DNA of 64,000 nt from Campylorhamphus procurvoides (GCA_013396655.1 WBMV01000121.1:310001-374000); one strand, 5' to 3'. Shown: positions 26,301 to 40,208, numbered from the stretch's first letter. Notes: generated by a model not told the origin, from the letters alone. Numbers and translations are program-made.

Positions 26301-27890
26301 GCATAGACTGAGGAACCTGCGTGTTGTGTTTATAAAAAGAGACTAGAAGGCACCTTGATTCACTGTAACCATGCCCTTTTCAGAAGAGCTAGAGCGTGAG
26401 CTGTAACTGTATAGTTTGGCCTTGAAATTGGAAAGATAGCAAATATTTGTTTTATTCTTGCTAAAGGACTTATCCAGCAGCACAGAATAAAACTGAGATG
26501 CTTATGGGGAAATGCAGTGCTGTTCTCTGGATCTAGCAGTGGGACTTTTGTTGTATATTTATGGCAATTTTAGCTATGGTCTATTCAGATCCATGTTGAG
26601 ACCTCCAATACCAAAGCTGTGTGACTAAGAAATTCAGATCCATCTCCTTACCAGCAGCAAGGTGCGGTGAGGTTTGAGTCTGGTTCTGTGTTTCTTCCAG
26701 TGTTCAGTGAAAGTTTGGTCCCTGCTTTTGTCAGGTACTCAGATCTTGGTTACCAAAGACCATACCTAGGTGATGCCATCAGCCCTGGGCGCAGAGTGCC
26801 ATGCAGTCACCATGCCTGCCACACGCCTCCAGGGCCTGCCCTGCTGCCCTGCTTGGCCCTTCAGCATGGGGAATCCCTGTGCCAAAGTGCATGTGCCAAA
26901 TTGATTTCCAATGGGCTTCTCTACTGTCATGCCCCACCACCCCCACGTCTGAGGGAGGTGCTTGGGGAACACCAGCTGCCTGGGGCAGTGAGATGAGGCC
27001 AGTATGAGCAGCCTTTGGGACGTATTTGTTAAACCTTAGCTTGTGTGTAGTCTCACCAGCCCCAAGCCTGCTTCATTAAGGGAAACACACTTCCCAGGTC
27101 TTGTCTTTATACCCTGAAGAGGGGCTTGTGGTCTGAAGTCACGACAGCCCCCAATCCACAGAGCACCCTGGTATGGAAGGCTCAGGGCCTGCGGCTTACA
27201 GTGCTTACTGCTCTGTGACTTCCAGGGGGGACATTGCAGTTTTCTGTGAATCATTTGCACCCTTCTCCCCTGCAAAAAAAGAATGACATTTAATGGACTC
27301 TGCAGGATATTTTGACATCCTTTTTAATGTAAGACAATCTATAGAAATAGAAGAAGATCTGTTTATGTTGAGCAAAGGCTAAAACTGAAACCGGTTATTT
27401 GAGTTTCACTTTGACGATGCAAAAATACAGGACTGGAAATATGATAGAATAAACCTCCTGAGATCACCCAGTTCAAAGATTTGTTTTGTGTTGAACAGTA
27501 TCCATCTTGTGAAAGACTTGTTGATCAGGGTTGTTTCTGAACCAGCCTCTTCAAGCTGTGGATCTAATCTCACTTTAAGAGCATAAGGTTAAATAATTCT
27601 TTCCACCTGCTCTTGCAGTTCAAAAGAGGCTGCTTCACAGTTGCTGTTTTATCTGATTTCAAAGTCTGTCACAACGCAGAGTTATTTTTTTTCCTACCTC
27701 TGCTGAGGAGTGGTGAGAGGTTTTTTTAGCTATTGTTGCTTCATTTGTACAAAACAACAGTGAAAACTTCAGGTCCAACATTCCTTTCTGGAAAAATGTT
27801 CGAAGTCCACTAAGTTATTAAATAAATCAGCACCTAGCAACAAATTACTCAGGGTATGTATGGATGCAACATGATTCAGTAAGAAACAAC

Positions 27891-27912
27891 TTGGCACCAT
27901 GCATGGTGCCAA
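27891..27912. repeat. 22-bp perfect palindrome
   Basis: The sequence TTGGCACCATGC continuing as ATGGTGCCAA is its own reverse complement over all 22 bases. It carries a TTGGC half-site at one end and GCCAA at the other, separated by 12 bases. Nuclear factor I recognises TTGGC(N5)GCCAA, so this spacing does not fit its consensus. No repeat family or gene boundary explains it. Confidence 0.9.
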
Positions 27913-30900
27913 ATGTTTTTTCCTGTGCTTCAGGACAGCAGGATGAGCTCAGGCTCCGAGTCTTCTGATAGTTTGAATTACAGGTGGGCAGTAATGTTCA
28001 TTTTCTATAGTTAGCAATGTTTCTGTGTGATCTAGAAAGAGGAGGATCCTGCTGAATCGACTTCCTATTGTGTGGTAGCATTGACAAGTCATAAGTAGAA
28101 CTCTCTGGTGTGACGGTGCAGTGCCCATTTGGGTGCTGCTAGTTACCCAGCAGCTGTCTTGAAGGGGAGGGGTTGATCCATCTCCTTGCTTACCACTGAT
28201 AATCAAGTATTTAAGATCTTCAGAAGGTAAAGAGCTAGAAAAGGGCAAAAAGGTGTGGAGGATTCTTCTCTTACCCTCCGTTTGTCACATGGCTGAAGGA
28301 TCTTACTACGGGCACCAGCACTGACTGGTCAGTCTGGGAAGAAGTGACTGCTGGGCTTGATTCAGGAGGTGGATCTGGTAGTTTGGAGAGCCACAAGCTG
28401 AGCTTGGCCTTACCCCAGACTTCCTCTGTGACCCCAGGGCACTCATGGAGTTTCATAGTCCCTCTACAGCAAGAGAAGGAACAACAACCACCGTCCTTGG
28501 AAGATGTTTGAGAGGCTGCCTTCATCAGTGTTGGGAAAGCCCTATGAAATGCAAGTCAAAATACCATTTGATGTCTTACACATTAGAATAGCTCACAGCA
28601 AGAACTTCCTTTTGAAGAGGACAGTACTTTAGTTAAAGATGTGGTTCATAGTAATTTTCTTAGCATGGTTTTTAAAGGAGTCACTGCTTCCTGTTGCGAT
28701 ATTTCTAAGAGTGATTTGGTGAATGAGAAAGAGGAAGCTATGAAAGTGGCTGTATAAAAATTGCCATCAAAAGCACAAAATACTTTGAGAAACACACAGG
28801 CCATGCTACCCTTTGTTAGCATCTTGTGCTCCAGTAAACTTAGGATTTGCTACAACTATGGCAAGTTAAAAACATGGTAATTCTATGTCTCCCACACAAT
28901 GTTTCTTCCCCAAATGGTGTCTGAGAGGAGCTGAAGCGTTTTATTTCTCTGTACTATATGATTTAAATAGCCCTTTTTTAATAACAAAGGTGTTAGCTTC
29001 CATTTTTATGTTTATCTGGGGTCTGTTTATCAGGCTGGTCATGTCAAATGATCTAGAAGTAAGAGCTCAAACCCCTGGAGATACAGCACAGTATTCAACA
29101 CAGAAAATAGGAAGATAATAGAGTTGTAGTATGTACCTCAGCATGTTTATTTTTACACGAGGTGAAATATTATTTCCATTTACAAGTGCAAGAACTAGTT
29201 TTACAAAATATGCAACATTATCACTCCATACCATTTGGCCAAATACAGACATAAGGATGGGGAAGAGAGAGGGGAAGTGGGATGCTGTGGTGGACTAGCA
29301 TCCTTCTTTGTAACACACACCAGCTCAAGGGCTGGTGCTTTGGTTATCTGCTGCTACTTTACCTTAGTTTAATTCCTCCATGGAATAAAAAATTAAGTGA
29401 ATCAAATATTTAAAGATATAAGGTGGGACAAAAGGCAGATTTTATGGCACTGTTGCATTCCATGTGAATGAGACATTAGTCAGATTTTTTGGTCTGAAAA
29501 GCCAAGGTATAATTGCCTTTTTATTAATTTTATTTTGTTTTATTTTAATTAGAATTAAAAGTTTTAATAATGAATGATTTTATGGAAGTTGAAAATACTT
29601 TGAATTTTTTGTTTTTCTAGGAATTTAGAAAATGGTTGTTTTCACTTTCTAACAGAGCCAAATAATCTTCTTGGCAGGTGGGAGAAAAGAACAATATCAG
29701 TCAATTTTTCACTTACTAATACCATCAAATGCTATGGGAGTGATAATTCTTTTTATTATCTTGCTCCAACAGCAAAAGCTGTCACAAGGACATATTTGAG
29801 AGGATTCTGTCACAGGTGAAGGCTCTCAGAGTGTTTCAGGATCAGTGGCCAGAGATAGATATTTGGGCAATCATTCCTGGGTTTCTGAAGAGCCTTTTCT
29901 TGACATCATTAAGCAGAAACCATCAAGAAAATCAAGATGCACCATGTCCACGAGCTGTGTTAGCTGCATCGCTTTGTTTTCAGCTCTTCTCGTTGTGTCA
30001 GCTGTTTCATTTCCTTTTGGTGAGCATTGTGCTCAGAAGCTACTATCTTTGTCATGCAAGTGAATCGATTAAACCTATTTTTAAATGAGCATCCAAAATG
30101 ACATTTCATCTTCAAAGGTAGAGCTTTTGTCTCCCATCAGTGCTCTAACCACAGGTCTGAGAGTTTTGAGCAGCTCCTCTCCTTCCTACAGAAATCAAGG
30201 GAATAAAAGTTTCCTCAGAAAAATGTCATATCAAAATGTTCCACACAGCCTGGCGCTATTATCACTGTGTGTGCACAAATATGAGAGTTCATAAATAGCT
30301 TCTGTGGTACTGTAGAGCTTAGTGCAGCCAAACACACTGTAGTAGAAATGCTGTAATAGCAGAGGGGAAGGAAAGAGTGTTGCCTTATCAGGTGCGCAAC
30401 ACGTGCAGGCAAGCCCTTAGCCGTGTTTCCCTTGTAGTGTACATATCTCCTGGGTGCTGAGAGACACACATTTTCAGTCTTCAATTCTAATTAAGGTGAA
30501 GGAAAGAAAGGAATGGCATGAACACCACTGTCAACTCTCTCAACAATAGACTGTATGGCATAAGGTAACATTTTCTTCTTGTTTACAGCCAGAAAATAAA
30601 AGGTATTGAGAAAGGTCTGAACAGATTGTATTGTCTACTTAAATAAATTCTCCAAGTTCTGCATTTTAAATTAATTAAGTTAGAAAAATTAGTTCACTTG
30701 TAGCCTTTCTTTTTTCTAAAACTTTTCCAAACACATTACTTCTGAGCTGTATCATTCTGTTTTCCAGAAAATGTGGCTTACAAATCATTAGTGCTAAGAC
30801 ATATTTTCTTATGTCTTACTGTCTTGTCTTCCATTTTCTTATATGACATCTGAAATCCTATCATGCTGCACAGGAACAAAGTTGTTTGATTTAACTTTTG

Positions 30901-33190
30901 TGTTCTTTAACTAAGTAACTTGCCCTCTTGCTTTGTTTGTCTGGTGGTACTTGGTCCCAGGTTCTTGGTATGAGCTCTACAAGTACTTCAGGAAATACTA
31001 AGAAAAGCCCAAACTGTAGCTTGGAGAGAACCACTGTGAAAGACTGACCATGATACAGGGCAGTGCCAGTTATGGGAATGTTTCTGATTCAGCAGAGATA
31101 AAGCTATGTAACCGTATGATTTTAAGCCACTTTTATCCTGTGTTATATAGGTAAAAATACAGGTCTTAAAAGTGGCTATTTTAAGCTGAACCCATTAAAT
31201 ATGTTTGTGTGTACTAGCTCCAAGAAGTGTGCAGAGGATGCTCTGAACAGGCAGATAAGTCAATAGACCATGTTCACGCAAAGAAGTCTATTTTTCATTC
31301 CTTTACACCCTATAGGTTAGGTGTTTTTCACATCTATGTGTAATGAGTGACACTGTTACATACTGAATTTACCCAGAGCAACACAAAGTACAGATTTTGA
31401 GAAAGTCAGAGAGTCCTTAGGCTGACTTAAACCTGCTGATTGTCTAGATGCATGATCCTACTTGTTATGGAACATTGTTCCTATTCTTAGACAAACAAGT
31501 ATTGCTCTAGACAAACCAGAACCCATCTAATGATATGTGCTTTTAATAAAAGTACATTTGTAACATCAAGGGTGAAAGAGGGAAAGTATTTTTTTTCAAT
31601 GCATCCAGATAGAACTGGCGTGTCCTGCAGGACTATGAGGCTGCACTGGTAAATAGGCAGCACCCTCATCACCTTTCATCTCCACTGCAACAACAAACAC
31701 AACAAAGCTTCTCTGGGTGCCAGATAACCTTGCAGTGAATTAAGTGGGAGGATTAAAGGGTGCTCGCTGTCATCTCTCTAAACTGCAACAAGGTGGCAGC
31801 GTGCCTCAGGACATCGCTGATGAATCTGCGGCTGGCTGGCCATTAGCTGTCCCCTTCTCTGGGACACCACTGGGGATATGTATATTCTGCATTTGCTGCT
31901 GAAACCTCACCCCTAGGCATGCAGGAGTCATGAGAAGAAATGCTATTGATTATCTGTCTGTGGTAGAATAATGGTCATACCAGAACACACTGTAGGTCTC
32001 CCATGACAATCAGTATCAGACTCTAAAATAAGAATTTAAGCATCAGGCTGCATGAACGTGTATACACAGATATAGTTATAGGTACCTATAGAAGGATCAC
32101 TGCTACTATAGCTCATTTTCAGTCATCAGGGTTGTTCGGAGAGTGTCCTGAGCCAAAGCCTGTGTCCAGGCTGCCATTCTTACTTGTTGCTGGTTGTCAC
32201 AGCCTCCATGAGGTTTCCACATTTTAGGCCCTTTATACTTTTGTCCTCCAGACCATCACTGTGAACAACTGTGCTATGCAACAGGGGTAGCTTTTAACAC
32301 AGGCAGCTGGGGATAGCTGTTACAGGCAACAGATCAAAGTGAATGGTGAAGTAAAATTAGTTTAGTTGGGTGCTAAAGCTGTTGTTCTGCCTGCACGTAA
32401 GTTACATTGTCCGGAATCCTAATGCTGCATGTTCTCTGGCTGCTGGAAATAACAGATTTAAATGCCACTGAAGGGTTCTCACACCTCTGCAGAGCATCTC
32501 AGTCTCATATCATGCTTATTCCTCCCATCCATTGCTCACTTTTCCCACTTGCTTATATATCAAGGATAGCTTTGGCCTCATAGCAGGCACAGATTAATGG
32601 GCTGAGGTATTCTCTAGACCCCCAAGAAAAAGGGACTCTGATCACAGCCCCTAGAAGAACATCTTCATGCTTCTTTCATGACTTCCTTCCTCCCTCTCGT
32701 TGTCTTCCCTGGCTCCTGAAAACTCACCTTTTCAGTCTGATGCCTGGGCATCTGCTTCACTGTCCTTCACATGGAGTTGCACTTCACAACACTGACTGAA
32801 ACTGAGAAGCTTAGAGCTGGCTCTTTATTATGGTGTAGTACATATTATGACAGATGAAGGTCTAGAAAGCTAACTGAGATTGACACCAAAGTGTGTAAGC
32901 ACTAAACAGCTGAGCAGCACAGAAATATCAGAACCCTTCCTGAAGACATGTCTTCATCTGTGTTTTTCAGAGATTAAAGTATTTGGTTGTTTTTTGTACT
33001 CTGATCGAGTTTGCTTGGATGCCTGTAGGCCTGGAGGTGTAGCTTTTGAGAAAATTGGGAAAAAATAGTAATTTGAAAACAAGATAAGGGGAAAATAGGC
33101 ACGATTTTAAGAATTGTAAATTGGAGTGTAAATATCCCTATCATCTTGTAGAAATTATACCATTTTTGTATTAATTTGGAATAAATTTTA

Positions 33191-33220
33191 GTTGGTTTTT
33201 TTTGGTTTGTTTTTGTTTGC
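33191..33220. repeat. T/G-rich simple sequence
   Basis: A run of T interrupted by GG and G at irregular intervals, of the GTTTT type. No element is attached. Confidence 0.7.
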
Positions 33221-34987
33221 TGGTGTATGAGCTTTTTGCTTTTTATTGTATCTACAGGGCCCCGATTTATGGCTGTGTGGGAAAGTAGCAGTGACTCTTG
33301 GTTAAAGCAATGTTCTTATCTGAGGTGTTCTTGTTTTCAAACTTCTTCTCAGAGTCAAAATATCTACTTTCCACTGGAACTACATTCTTGTATTGCTTTC
33401 CAGCCTAATTCTGCCCTTGGAATGAATTTGGCTATTCCTTTGCAGTCAAAACAAAAATGTATTTCTTCTGTTATTTTTGTTCCTGAGATTTTTTTTCTCC
33501 CCCGAACAGCACATGGACAGACATAAGCATCCAAAAAGTACTTTACGAATGAAATAAGCTTAAACCAATGATTCAGTCACCCAGCTTTTTTTCTGATACT
33601 TTTGGGGCTTTTTCTCCTTATCAAGGGGTCCTATGGCTTCAGGGGTAATGATTGCAGAATCAGATTCAGGCTTGGATTCATTGCAGGCTCATCATGGGAT
33701 TATTAACAGCTGCTTCTGCTGCTTGCAAATTCTGTCACAGAACTTTGGGATTCAGCCATAAAGGTTGAATTTCCTTTGCTAGAATTATCTCAGGGAGACA
33801 GCCCTGGCTGGGAGAAAACTGAGACTGGAGCAAGAGGCTGGGTTCAGCAGTTTGCTCTAAAGGAATGCAAAGCAGAGCTAAAGCTGTCCCTTGCTCCTCT
33901 GGGAAGATCAGATGGCAAAAATGTTGCCTAATCTTTCTTGAGGTGTTTGGTTTGTGAACGTTGATTCACTATAGAGTGTTTCTCTTGAATTCGGATTTCA
34001 GGTTAGAACAAATTTGTATCTGGCCAAAGGACTAGAGAAAAACAACTGGCTATGGTAGATGATAAGAATATGCCATTCTTGGCTGAAATGAAGGTCTGTG
34101 ATCTGTTTAGGAAGATGGAGAAATCAATCACTAGGTGACAAGTCCTGGTGTTTGGTAGCCTCAGAATGTATTTCACTGTGTTCGACTGCTTGCATAACAG
34201 CAGGGAGTAGAATCTATCTCGGAGGTTTAAAGTGTTTACTCTGAAAATCCTCTGAGTTCAATTTTCTTCAGATATTTATGATCCAGTGAAAATTAAATTT
34301 TAGAAGAAGGTTTATGAAGCATGAACGTATAGACAAATGTGCACACTTGGATATGCACATCTGCACATTTTTCATTAAAATCCTGATTGCCTACTTGGGT
34401 GAAAAAAATAATTGGTTCAGAATTGCACAACTGAATTGAGTTACTTGAAGTAATGAGGACAGTGTGTGTAGCTTGTAAAGGGGCCACAAGGGTGACTTTT
34501 TGTATAGAATCATGGCTTCTAACTTATTAAAAGATGAAGTGTATCAACTGCCTCCCTTGTTTTAATGATCTGCTGGGACTGGGAGCTAAAGCACCTTGCA
34601 GAACTGTAGCTGCAACTGCTCCATGGTATGACAGTGGTTCCAAAAGGACTTCACAAATAATGTTTCAAGTCTTATCAGCATGCCAGCTACTTTGGAGATT
34701 GTGTACAGCTGTGAAAGAGGGGGTACACTTTGCTCTGAAGTGACCTTCGCAGAATGGGGTATAAGTGGACTAAACATATAATTCTATTTTGAGTACTATT
34801 TTTGTACTTTTTCTCCAGATGGAAGACAATCCTTTGTGGCAATATGTCCTTTTAGAAATGCATAGGTCTAGCATTATGTCTACCTTCTCTCCTTTCCACC
34901 TGTGTGTGGTGGTTATCTGTAATAACATCTGGAGAAAGATTTGCAGTTTTAAAGATTTGCTTTTACCGGTTTTAATTAAAAGTTTTC

Positions 34988-35003
34988 TTTTTTTTTTTTT
35001 TTT
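34988..35003. repeat. T16 homopolymer
   Basis: Sixteen consecutive T. This could be the reverse of a poly(A) tail, but no retrocopy could be recognised to its left (the body of a minus-strand retrocopy would lie to the right, and none is seen there either). Confidence 0.9.
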
Positions 35004-36851
35004 AAATTTTGTGGAATACTTGTGAAAGATGCTGTATGTACAGTATATGGAGTGGCAGCAGAAGATAAACTGTCCAGGAAAAAGAAGCAGTCCTGGGAGA
35101 CCTAGAAATGCTAATTTAGAGATAAATTGCTAACATATACTTTGTAGTAGACAAAACTTGTACGGGAGTAATTTCCTGGCATTCAAACATAAATCTGAGA
35201 ACACCTGCTATTATAATTCCAGCTTTATGTTCCAAGTGAATAAAATTCAATAAATGTTACATTTTGTTCCCAGTTTCTGTATACAGACTTCAGTTTCAAT
35301 TTACATAAACCATATGCTGTGGAGGGTTTTGCTGCTTCCTCTCTTTATCATTCTGTATATTTTCATGTACATGGCAACACTTTGAATAGATTTGCTATCT
35401 CTCTGAGGCATACTGAATGAGGAGATGTATTCTCCAGATTTATTCTCCCAGTGTTAATTGTTTTTCTCTGTAAATAAATCTAGTAAGCGTAAGCCAGGAT
35501 ATTACATTTCATGTTAAAGATTATGACAGTCTAGTGACTCGGCAAACATACAGAGCCTGTTTCATGCTTGGTGGTACTTGTATTGTGCTGGTGTTCTAGA
35601 TTGTCTTTGGTCAACAAATCAAAATATCATAAAAGTTTGTTTAGCCCATGTTGTCCTTCTGAATGCCTTGATCTAGCAATCTGTACAGCGCTTTTCAGAC
35701 TGGGAGCCTGAAGTTAGAATATGTCTTGACTTACATACAGTACAGGTGGATAAAAATGCTTGAAAGTTGGTACTGCTGCATATATTCCCCCTTTCCTGCT
35801 ACTTCTCTTTGTGAACTGTACTTTCCTACTGTCTCAACTAATCTTTAGTAATGCAAATATTGTTAGCAAGTTTAATGGCAACCAAATGACAGATGAGTTT
35901 AAAGTTGAATTGTAGTTTCTATATTCACATCATAATTTTGCAATTGTAACAGGGAAGAGTAAAATATTGATTATTAGCTGCAGCTTTGCTGGCTGTGTGA
36001 AAAAGAGAACTTTTGATCATCTTGTGTTTTAAAAGTGGGCATAATTAGATCACTGCTAACCAAGAAAACAAATTATAAGTGCTTTTACTAAAATACTTAA
36101 TTTAGAGTGTTAATTTGCAAAAACCCGGGGGATAATGTGGATTGATCTGGTGATGGGTGCTTAATTTGATGCTTCTGGTGCATGCAGTGCTTTAATCCTA
36201 ATGACTTTCAAATGATGGAAGAAATGAGTTGTGTTCATCTGCCATCGCCTGAGAATCTTGCATGTATCAAATGCTGCAGTCAGTTGAGAGGACTAATGGA
36301 AAATGACATAATCTCATTCCAGTGAATCTGTGCTCCCAGCAGGTTATTGCTGGGTTTCTTTCAACACCTGTAGACTTTCCACTTTTATTTTCCGGTGTAG
36401 TAGTCTTTCAAACCCTCCTTCCCAAACTCGGATCACTTATGCAGACACAGACGGGTCTGTGACTGTTTTCTTGCTGTTGGAGAGTGGCAAAATGGCTCTC
36501 ACAGATGGAGAAGATCCAAAAGGCAGGCAGACTTTGGTCAAGTAGCTAGTACACACACCCCAGGGCTGTGCATGTTTTGATTAATGGGGAGGAGAGCTGG
36601 GGAGAGAAGAGACAAGAAGCCTTGTGGTCTCTCCCTCTCTCCTGTGCCCCATGGAGCAAATATTCAGCCTGTAGCCATAAAAACTTCATATTGTTGTGCA
36701 TTATGCTGCAAAAGAAAACTGGAAAGAGATTAGTTCTGATTTTGATTTATGAAGTTTACTGATATTTCCTTTTTTTTATTTCTTAATTCATGTCTCTTTT
36801 GTCCTTAGAATAACCCTCTAAACAGAAAATCAGTAATGAATTAATTTCATC

Positions 36852-37019
36852 ATGATCAGAAGTTTACTGCTGACAACTATATATTCAATATGCTGGTTTG
36901 TGATGAAGGTTGAAACCCTTTCCTTTGACCCCCATGGCAAACCAAAGGAGAGATGGCTGTTTGTCCTCCGGCTCAAGCCCGCTGTCAGTAAGGACTGGGA
37001 GATGGAGATGCCTTTGTAA
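36852..37019 (+). other. Unverified 55-residue frame with leader-like N-terminus
   Basis: An ATG frame of 55 codons ends at a TAA (37017-37019). Residues 4-18 are hydrophobic (SLLLTTIYSICWFVM) behind a basic N-terminus, like a signal peptide or membrane anchor. From residue 19 on the codons are strongly G/C at the third position, unlike the AT-rich surroundings, and the product is charged (KVETLSFDPHGK..). Possible splice donors lie inside it (TCA|GTAAGG near 36987 and TTT|GTAAGC near 37015), so it could be a first coding exon. The minus strand is also open across this segment for 98 codons, so composition may explain the signal. I do not recognise the protein. Confidence 0.2.
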
Positions 37020-37611
37020 GCACAGTCCAGTCTCAAGACTAAAGTGGTTCTGCTTCCCTTATCAGGCAGCAGTATCTGAAGCAAACAAAAAAGGGCTCCT
37101 GAGCCAGGAGATATCTTGTATGACATGTATTCAGCCAGAAATTGCCGTGACCTCTGGGTTACCTTTGCTTACATAAGGCAGGGGAGGGCAGAGCAGGAGG
37201 GAGGCGTGCTGCCAGTCCCAGGGGGCAGCGTGGGCTGGGCATGCTCTGCCTGCCTTCAGTAGATAAAAAAACTTTCTGAGGCAGAGCAGGGTGACCATAG
37301 ATTCTTACTGGCATTGAAATGATGTCATATCTGGCCATCATAGCGTTTGTGCTAGCTGGTCAGAGATAAACTTATCTTTGCCAGACATTTCCATAACATT
37401 CCCTCAGCCTAAGGAGCTGAGGTTTCTGAACCAGTGCTCTTAATCGTTTCTTCTGCAGATGGTGTTTCCAAGCATTTAGTGATCTGGAAGCGTGGGTATC
37501 TGCAGCATCACACTGTAGGAAAATATCAATGTTATTTGATGAATCTCTTCATTTTTTTGACCTACTACTTTGTACAGCAAACAAGCCTGGGCCCTGCTAC
37601 TTTTAAGACAT

Positions 37612-37671
37612 CTCTTGGTTTTGGTGGGTTTTGTTTTGGTTTTCTGGGGTTTTTTTTGATTTTTTTTTTGT
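37612..37671. repeat. T/G-rich low-complexity tract
   Basis: About 60 bases of T runs broken by G or GG, of the TTTTGG type. Only a couple of other base types interrupt it. Confidence 0.8.
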
Positions 37672-40208
37672 ATCCTTGGTTCACGTTAACACAACAGTAA
37701 AAGACATGCTTTTATATTTCTTTTGGAGCTCTTCTGGGGGCTAGAGTTGCCCATGAATGCATTTGGACTCCAGGACTCTCAGATGCAGGGAGTTCTTCAA
37801 ATTAGCAGCAACTCTTTCCTCCCACTGGCTTTTTTGCTGTCTTTGTAAGTATGTCACTCTTGCTTCTCCTTTTCCCTCTTAACTGATTTTTTTCCTCACT
37901 GTCACTTTAAAGTAGAAGCTGTAATGTTACTGAACCACTGCGGTGCTTCCCTGTCCTTCCTGTATCAATCAAGCCATGTAGGGACAGAGAGAATGCCTTG
38001 AAGGCCACAGCCCCCCCTTTCTTCTGATTGTACATTGAAATAAAGGGTGCAGGCAAGAAGGAAACTAACTGTGCTTTTAGTGGGGTGATCTGAACCCTGC
38101 ACCTTGGTTCTACTTCTGATGCTGGCTGTCCCATTTACAACTTGCATTTCCCCATGAGAGCAGTGCTATGTGGTTGTTAGAGGACCTGGGATTTTTATAA
38201 AACAAAATTTCCCATGCTGCAGTATAGAACTCTTATCTGACCAGTCTGTGACACAGAATGAGTAATGAGAATGGAAGTCACGTGAACGATGTTAATATGG
38301 TGAGTGATCTGGAGCAGTGGCAGAGAATGGAAGCATAAAAATCCTAAACTAAATACAATCAACCCCAGTTATTTCCCTCATTACATTTAATTATCTGTGT
38401 TCTTTTTTGTTCCCCCTGCTGTAGTCTGGGTTTTCAGAGGAATGTGGTGCCCAGGCTAGGTGCAGTACGCTTGCTGAAGCATAAATGTCTACAGGTGAAA
38501 TGAATGTTTATAGCTTCCAAGGTGAAATTTGTTTTAGAGTCATTGTTTGTTTGTCCTTTGGTTTTGCAACAGCATGACACAGACACATATTTCTGATACC
38601 ATCTAATCTCCACATCCACCCATTCTCCATGTTGCATTTATGCAACTGATAAGTACTTCTTCATCTGTTCATACTGTATTACTCTCTTGTTTCGAGTCCC
38701 TCCCTTTCAATTGATTTCTCAAATCCTTTAAACTTCTAAATCTGTCCTCCTATGTGCTCACAGCCCTTTCCAGATGCTCTCTGTACTGTGTATATAAAAC
38801 GTATGTTCTCTGTTTCACTGTCTCAGTCAGTATCACAAGTGAGTATCGCATAGTACAGCCTTTCTGTCTGGCAGCAAACCTCTGAGAAGCAGTTCCTGGT
38901 TTTCTATTGTGAAAGGACATAAAAAAGCTGCGTGTTCACTGAAGATGTAGAGCTTCTCCTACTTCTGTCTTACAGAAAGGCCTTTTATCCTGATGTAGGA
39001 GGAAGAGTGGCATAATCTGACAAATTTATGTTAGCTTTTTCTTAACATTATAACTTTCTGGGCGTTTGCAAAGAGAGTGCTCATTTCCTCTTCTCTTTCC
39101 ATGTTTCCTGTAAACTGAAGTTCAACAGGGCCAGACAATTGCTAATCAGTCAGCATATTTGTTCCTCTCAGAAAGACAGCAAATTTTCCACTGAATGGAA
39201 GTTCCCAAACATAGTCTACTCTGTCTCTTATGGGGAAGTAACTATCATCTATTTAATTTCTATTTTTACTGCATTTTTTTACGTAAACTGTGTTGTCCAT
39301 CTATACTTTTGATGGAAAATTTCTGTCAAGCTTACTTTCAGTAATCACTGCTTCAGTATCCTTTATTTAGTGAATTACTATGACAGTGGAAATTGCTTTC
39401 CAAAACAGTGGGAGTGAGAGAGCAGGGTCCTATCTCTGATTGATCTGTCTGTAGCTCTTACTGTTTGGAGATTGAGATAGATCAGCCTGAATTCACTCCA
39501 AAAAATTGGAAACTTTAAAATGACAGCTCATTTCTCTTTGCACAGAATATAGACATTGTTTAGGATAGCTACTTAAGTGTCACAGGTAAAGAAAACAAGT
39601 CAGGTGGATGAAATTGGGCAACAGGGAACAAGGAAATGCACTTTGAACTCAATGATTTACTGCATGACTTGATGTAATCACTTAACCTCCTGAAGAAAAC
39701 ATGGGGACCTCTCTAAAAGTGAAGCGACTGAGAGGGACTCCTTATAATAGTTTTTGGTCACAATGGTGACTATTCAAAATACTGAGATTAAAAAGGCAGG
39801 TTGATCAGCCAACTAATTTAGGTTGTGATCCAAATTGCACTAAAATTAATGCATGGACTGCAACCTCAAGAGAGCTGAACTTAGCTCCAGTAGGTAAAAG
39901 AATTCACTAAACACAAGACACTTCCAAATATTTTTCTGGCTGTTTAAAAGTTATATTTAGTTTAAAAGTTTCAAGCCTCTTTTTAAAAAAAGTATCTGCC
40001 TATGGCCAACTGCAAATGATTGGTCTGATTACAGCAGAGCAGGAGTCAGTGAAACCTTGCTCTGTTCTCGTCTTTCCTCAAAATTTTCAGTTTAAGATTT
40101 CATCTATATCTGAACCCAAACAAATATAACATCTTTTGACTTTTACCTTCATTATTTTTCACTTTAACATCTTGCACAATTTCAGCATGCTAGTTTTAGG
40201 GGAGAGAT

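Larger units (their letters stand above)
17721..27890. other. Gene-free stretch
   Basis: AT-rich DNA with no gene recognised. It contains a short A-rich tract (18907-18926), a seven-unit CA repeat (20409-20422) and a 24-bp imperfect duplication (23326-23386). A GC-richer patch at 26760-27260 has open frames on both strands, which is the sign of composition rather than coding. Confidence 0.6.
27913..40208. other. Gene-free stretch
   Basis: AT-rich DNA without a recognised gene. It contains T/G-rich tracts at 33191-33220 and 37612-37671, a T16 run at 34988-35003, and a very AT-rich segment near 29515-29585. The short frame with a leader-like N-terminus at 36852-37019 is listed separately. The region 35870-36250 has few simple repeats and clustered AT-rich homeodomain-type sites, so it could be a conserved non-coding element, but that cannot be tested here. 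Confidence 0.6.

Noticed and set aside
26667..27007. Overlapping open frames on both strands in a GC-richer patch
   Set aside because: Openness on both strands in several frames points to base composition, not coding.
27443..27480. String resembling a decayed reverse CR1 end (ATAGAATAAACCTCC..GATCACCCAGTTCAA)
   Set aside because: Only about 35 bases match loosely and the expected next blocks are absent. It is too little to call an insertion.
28271..28525. 84-codon minus-strand frame ending near a strong donor (AGG|GTAAGA)
   Set aside because: There is no convincing acceptor on the other side, and the peptide is Ser/Pro-rich without motifs.
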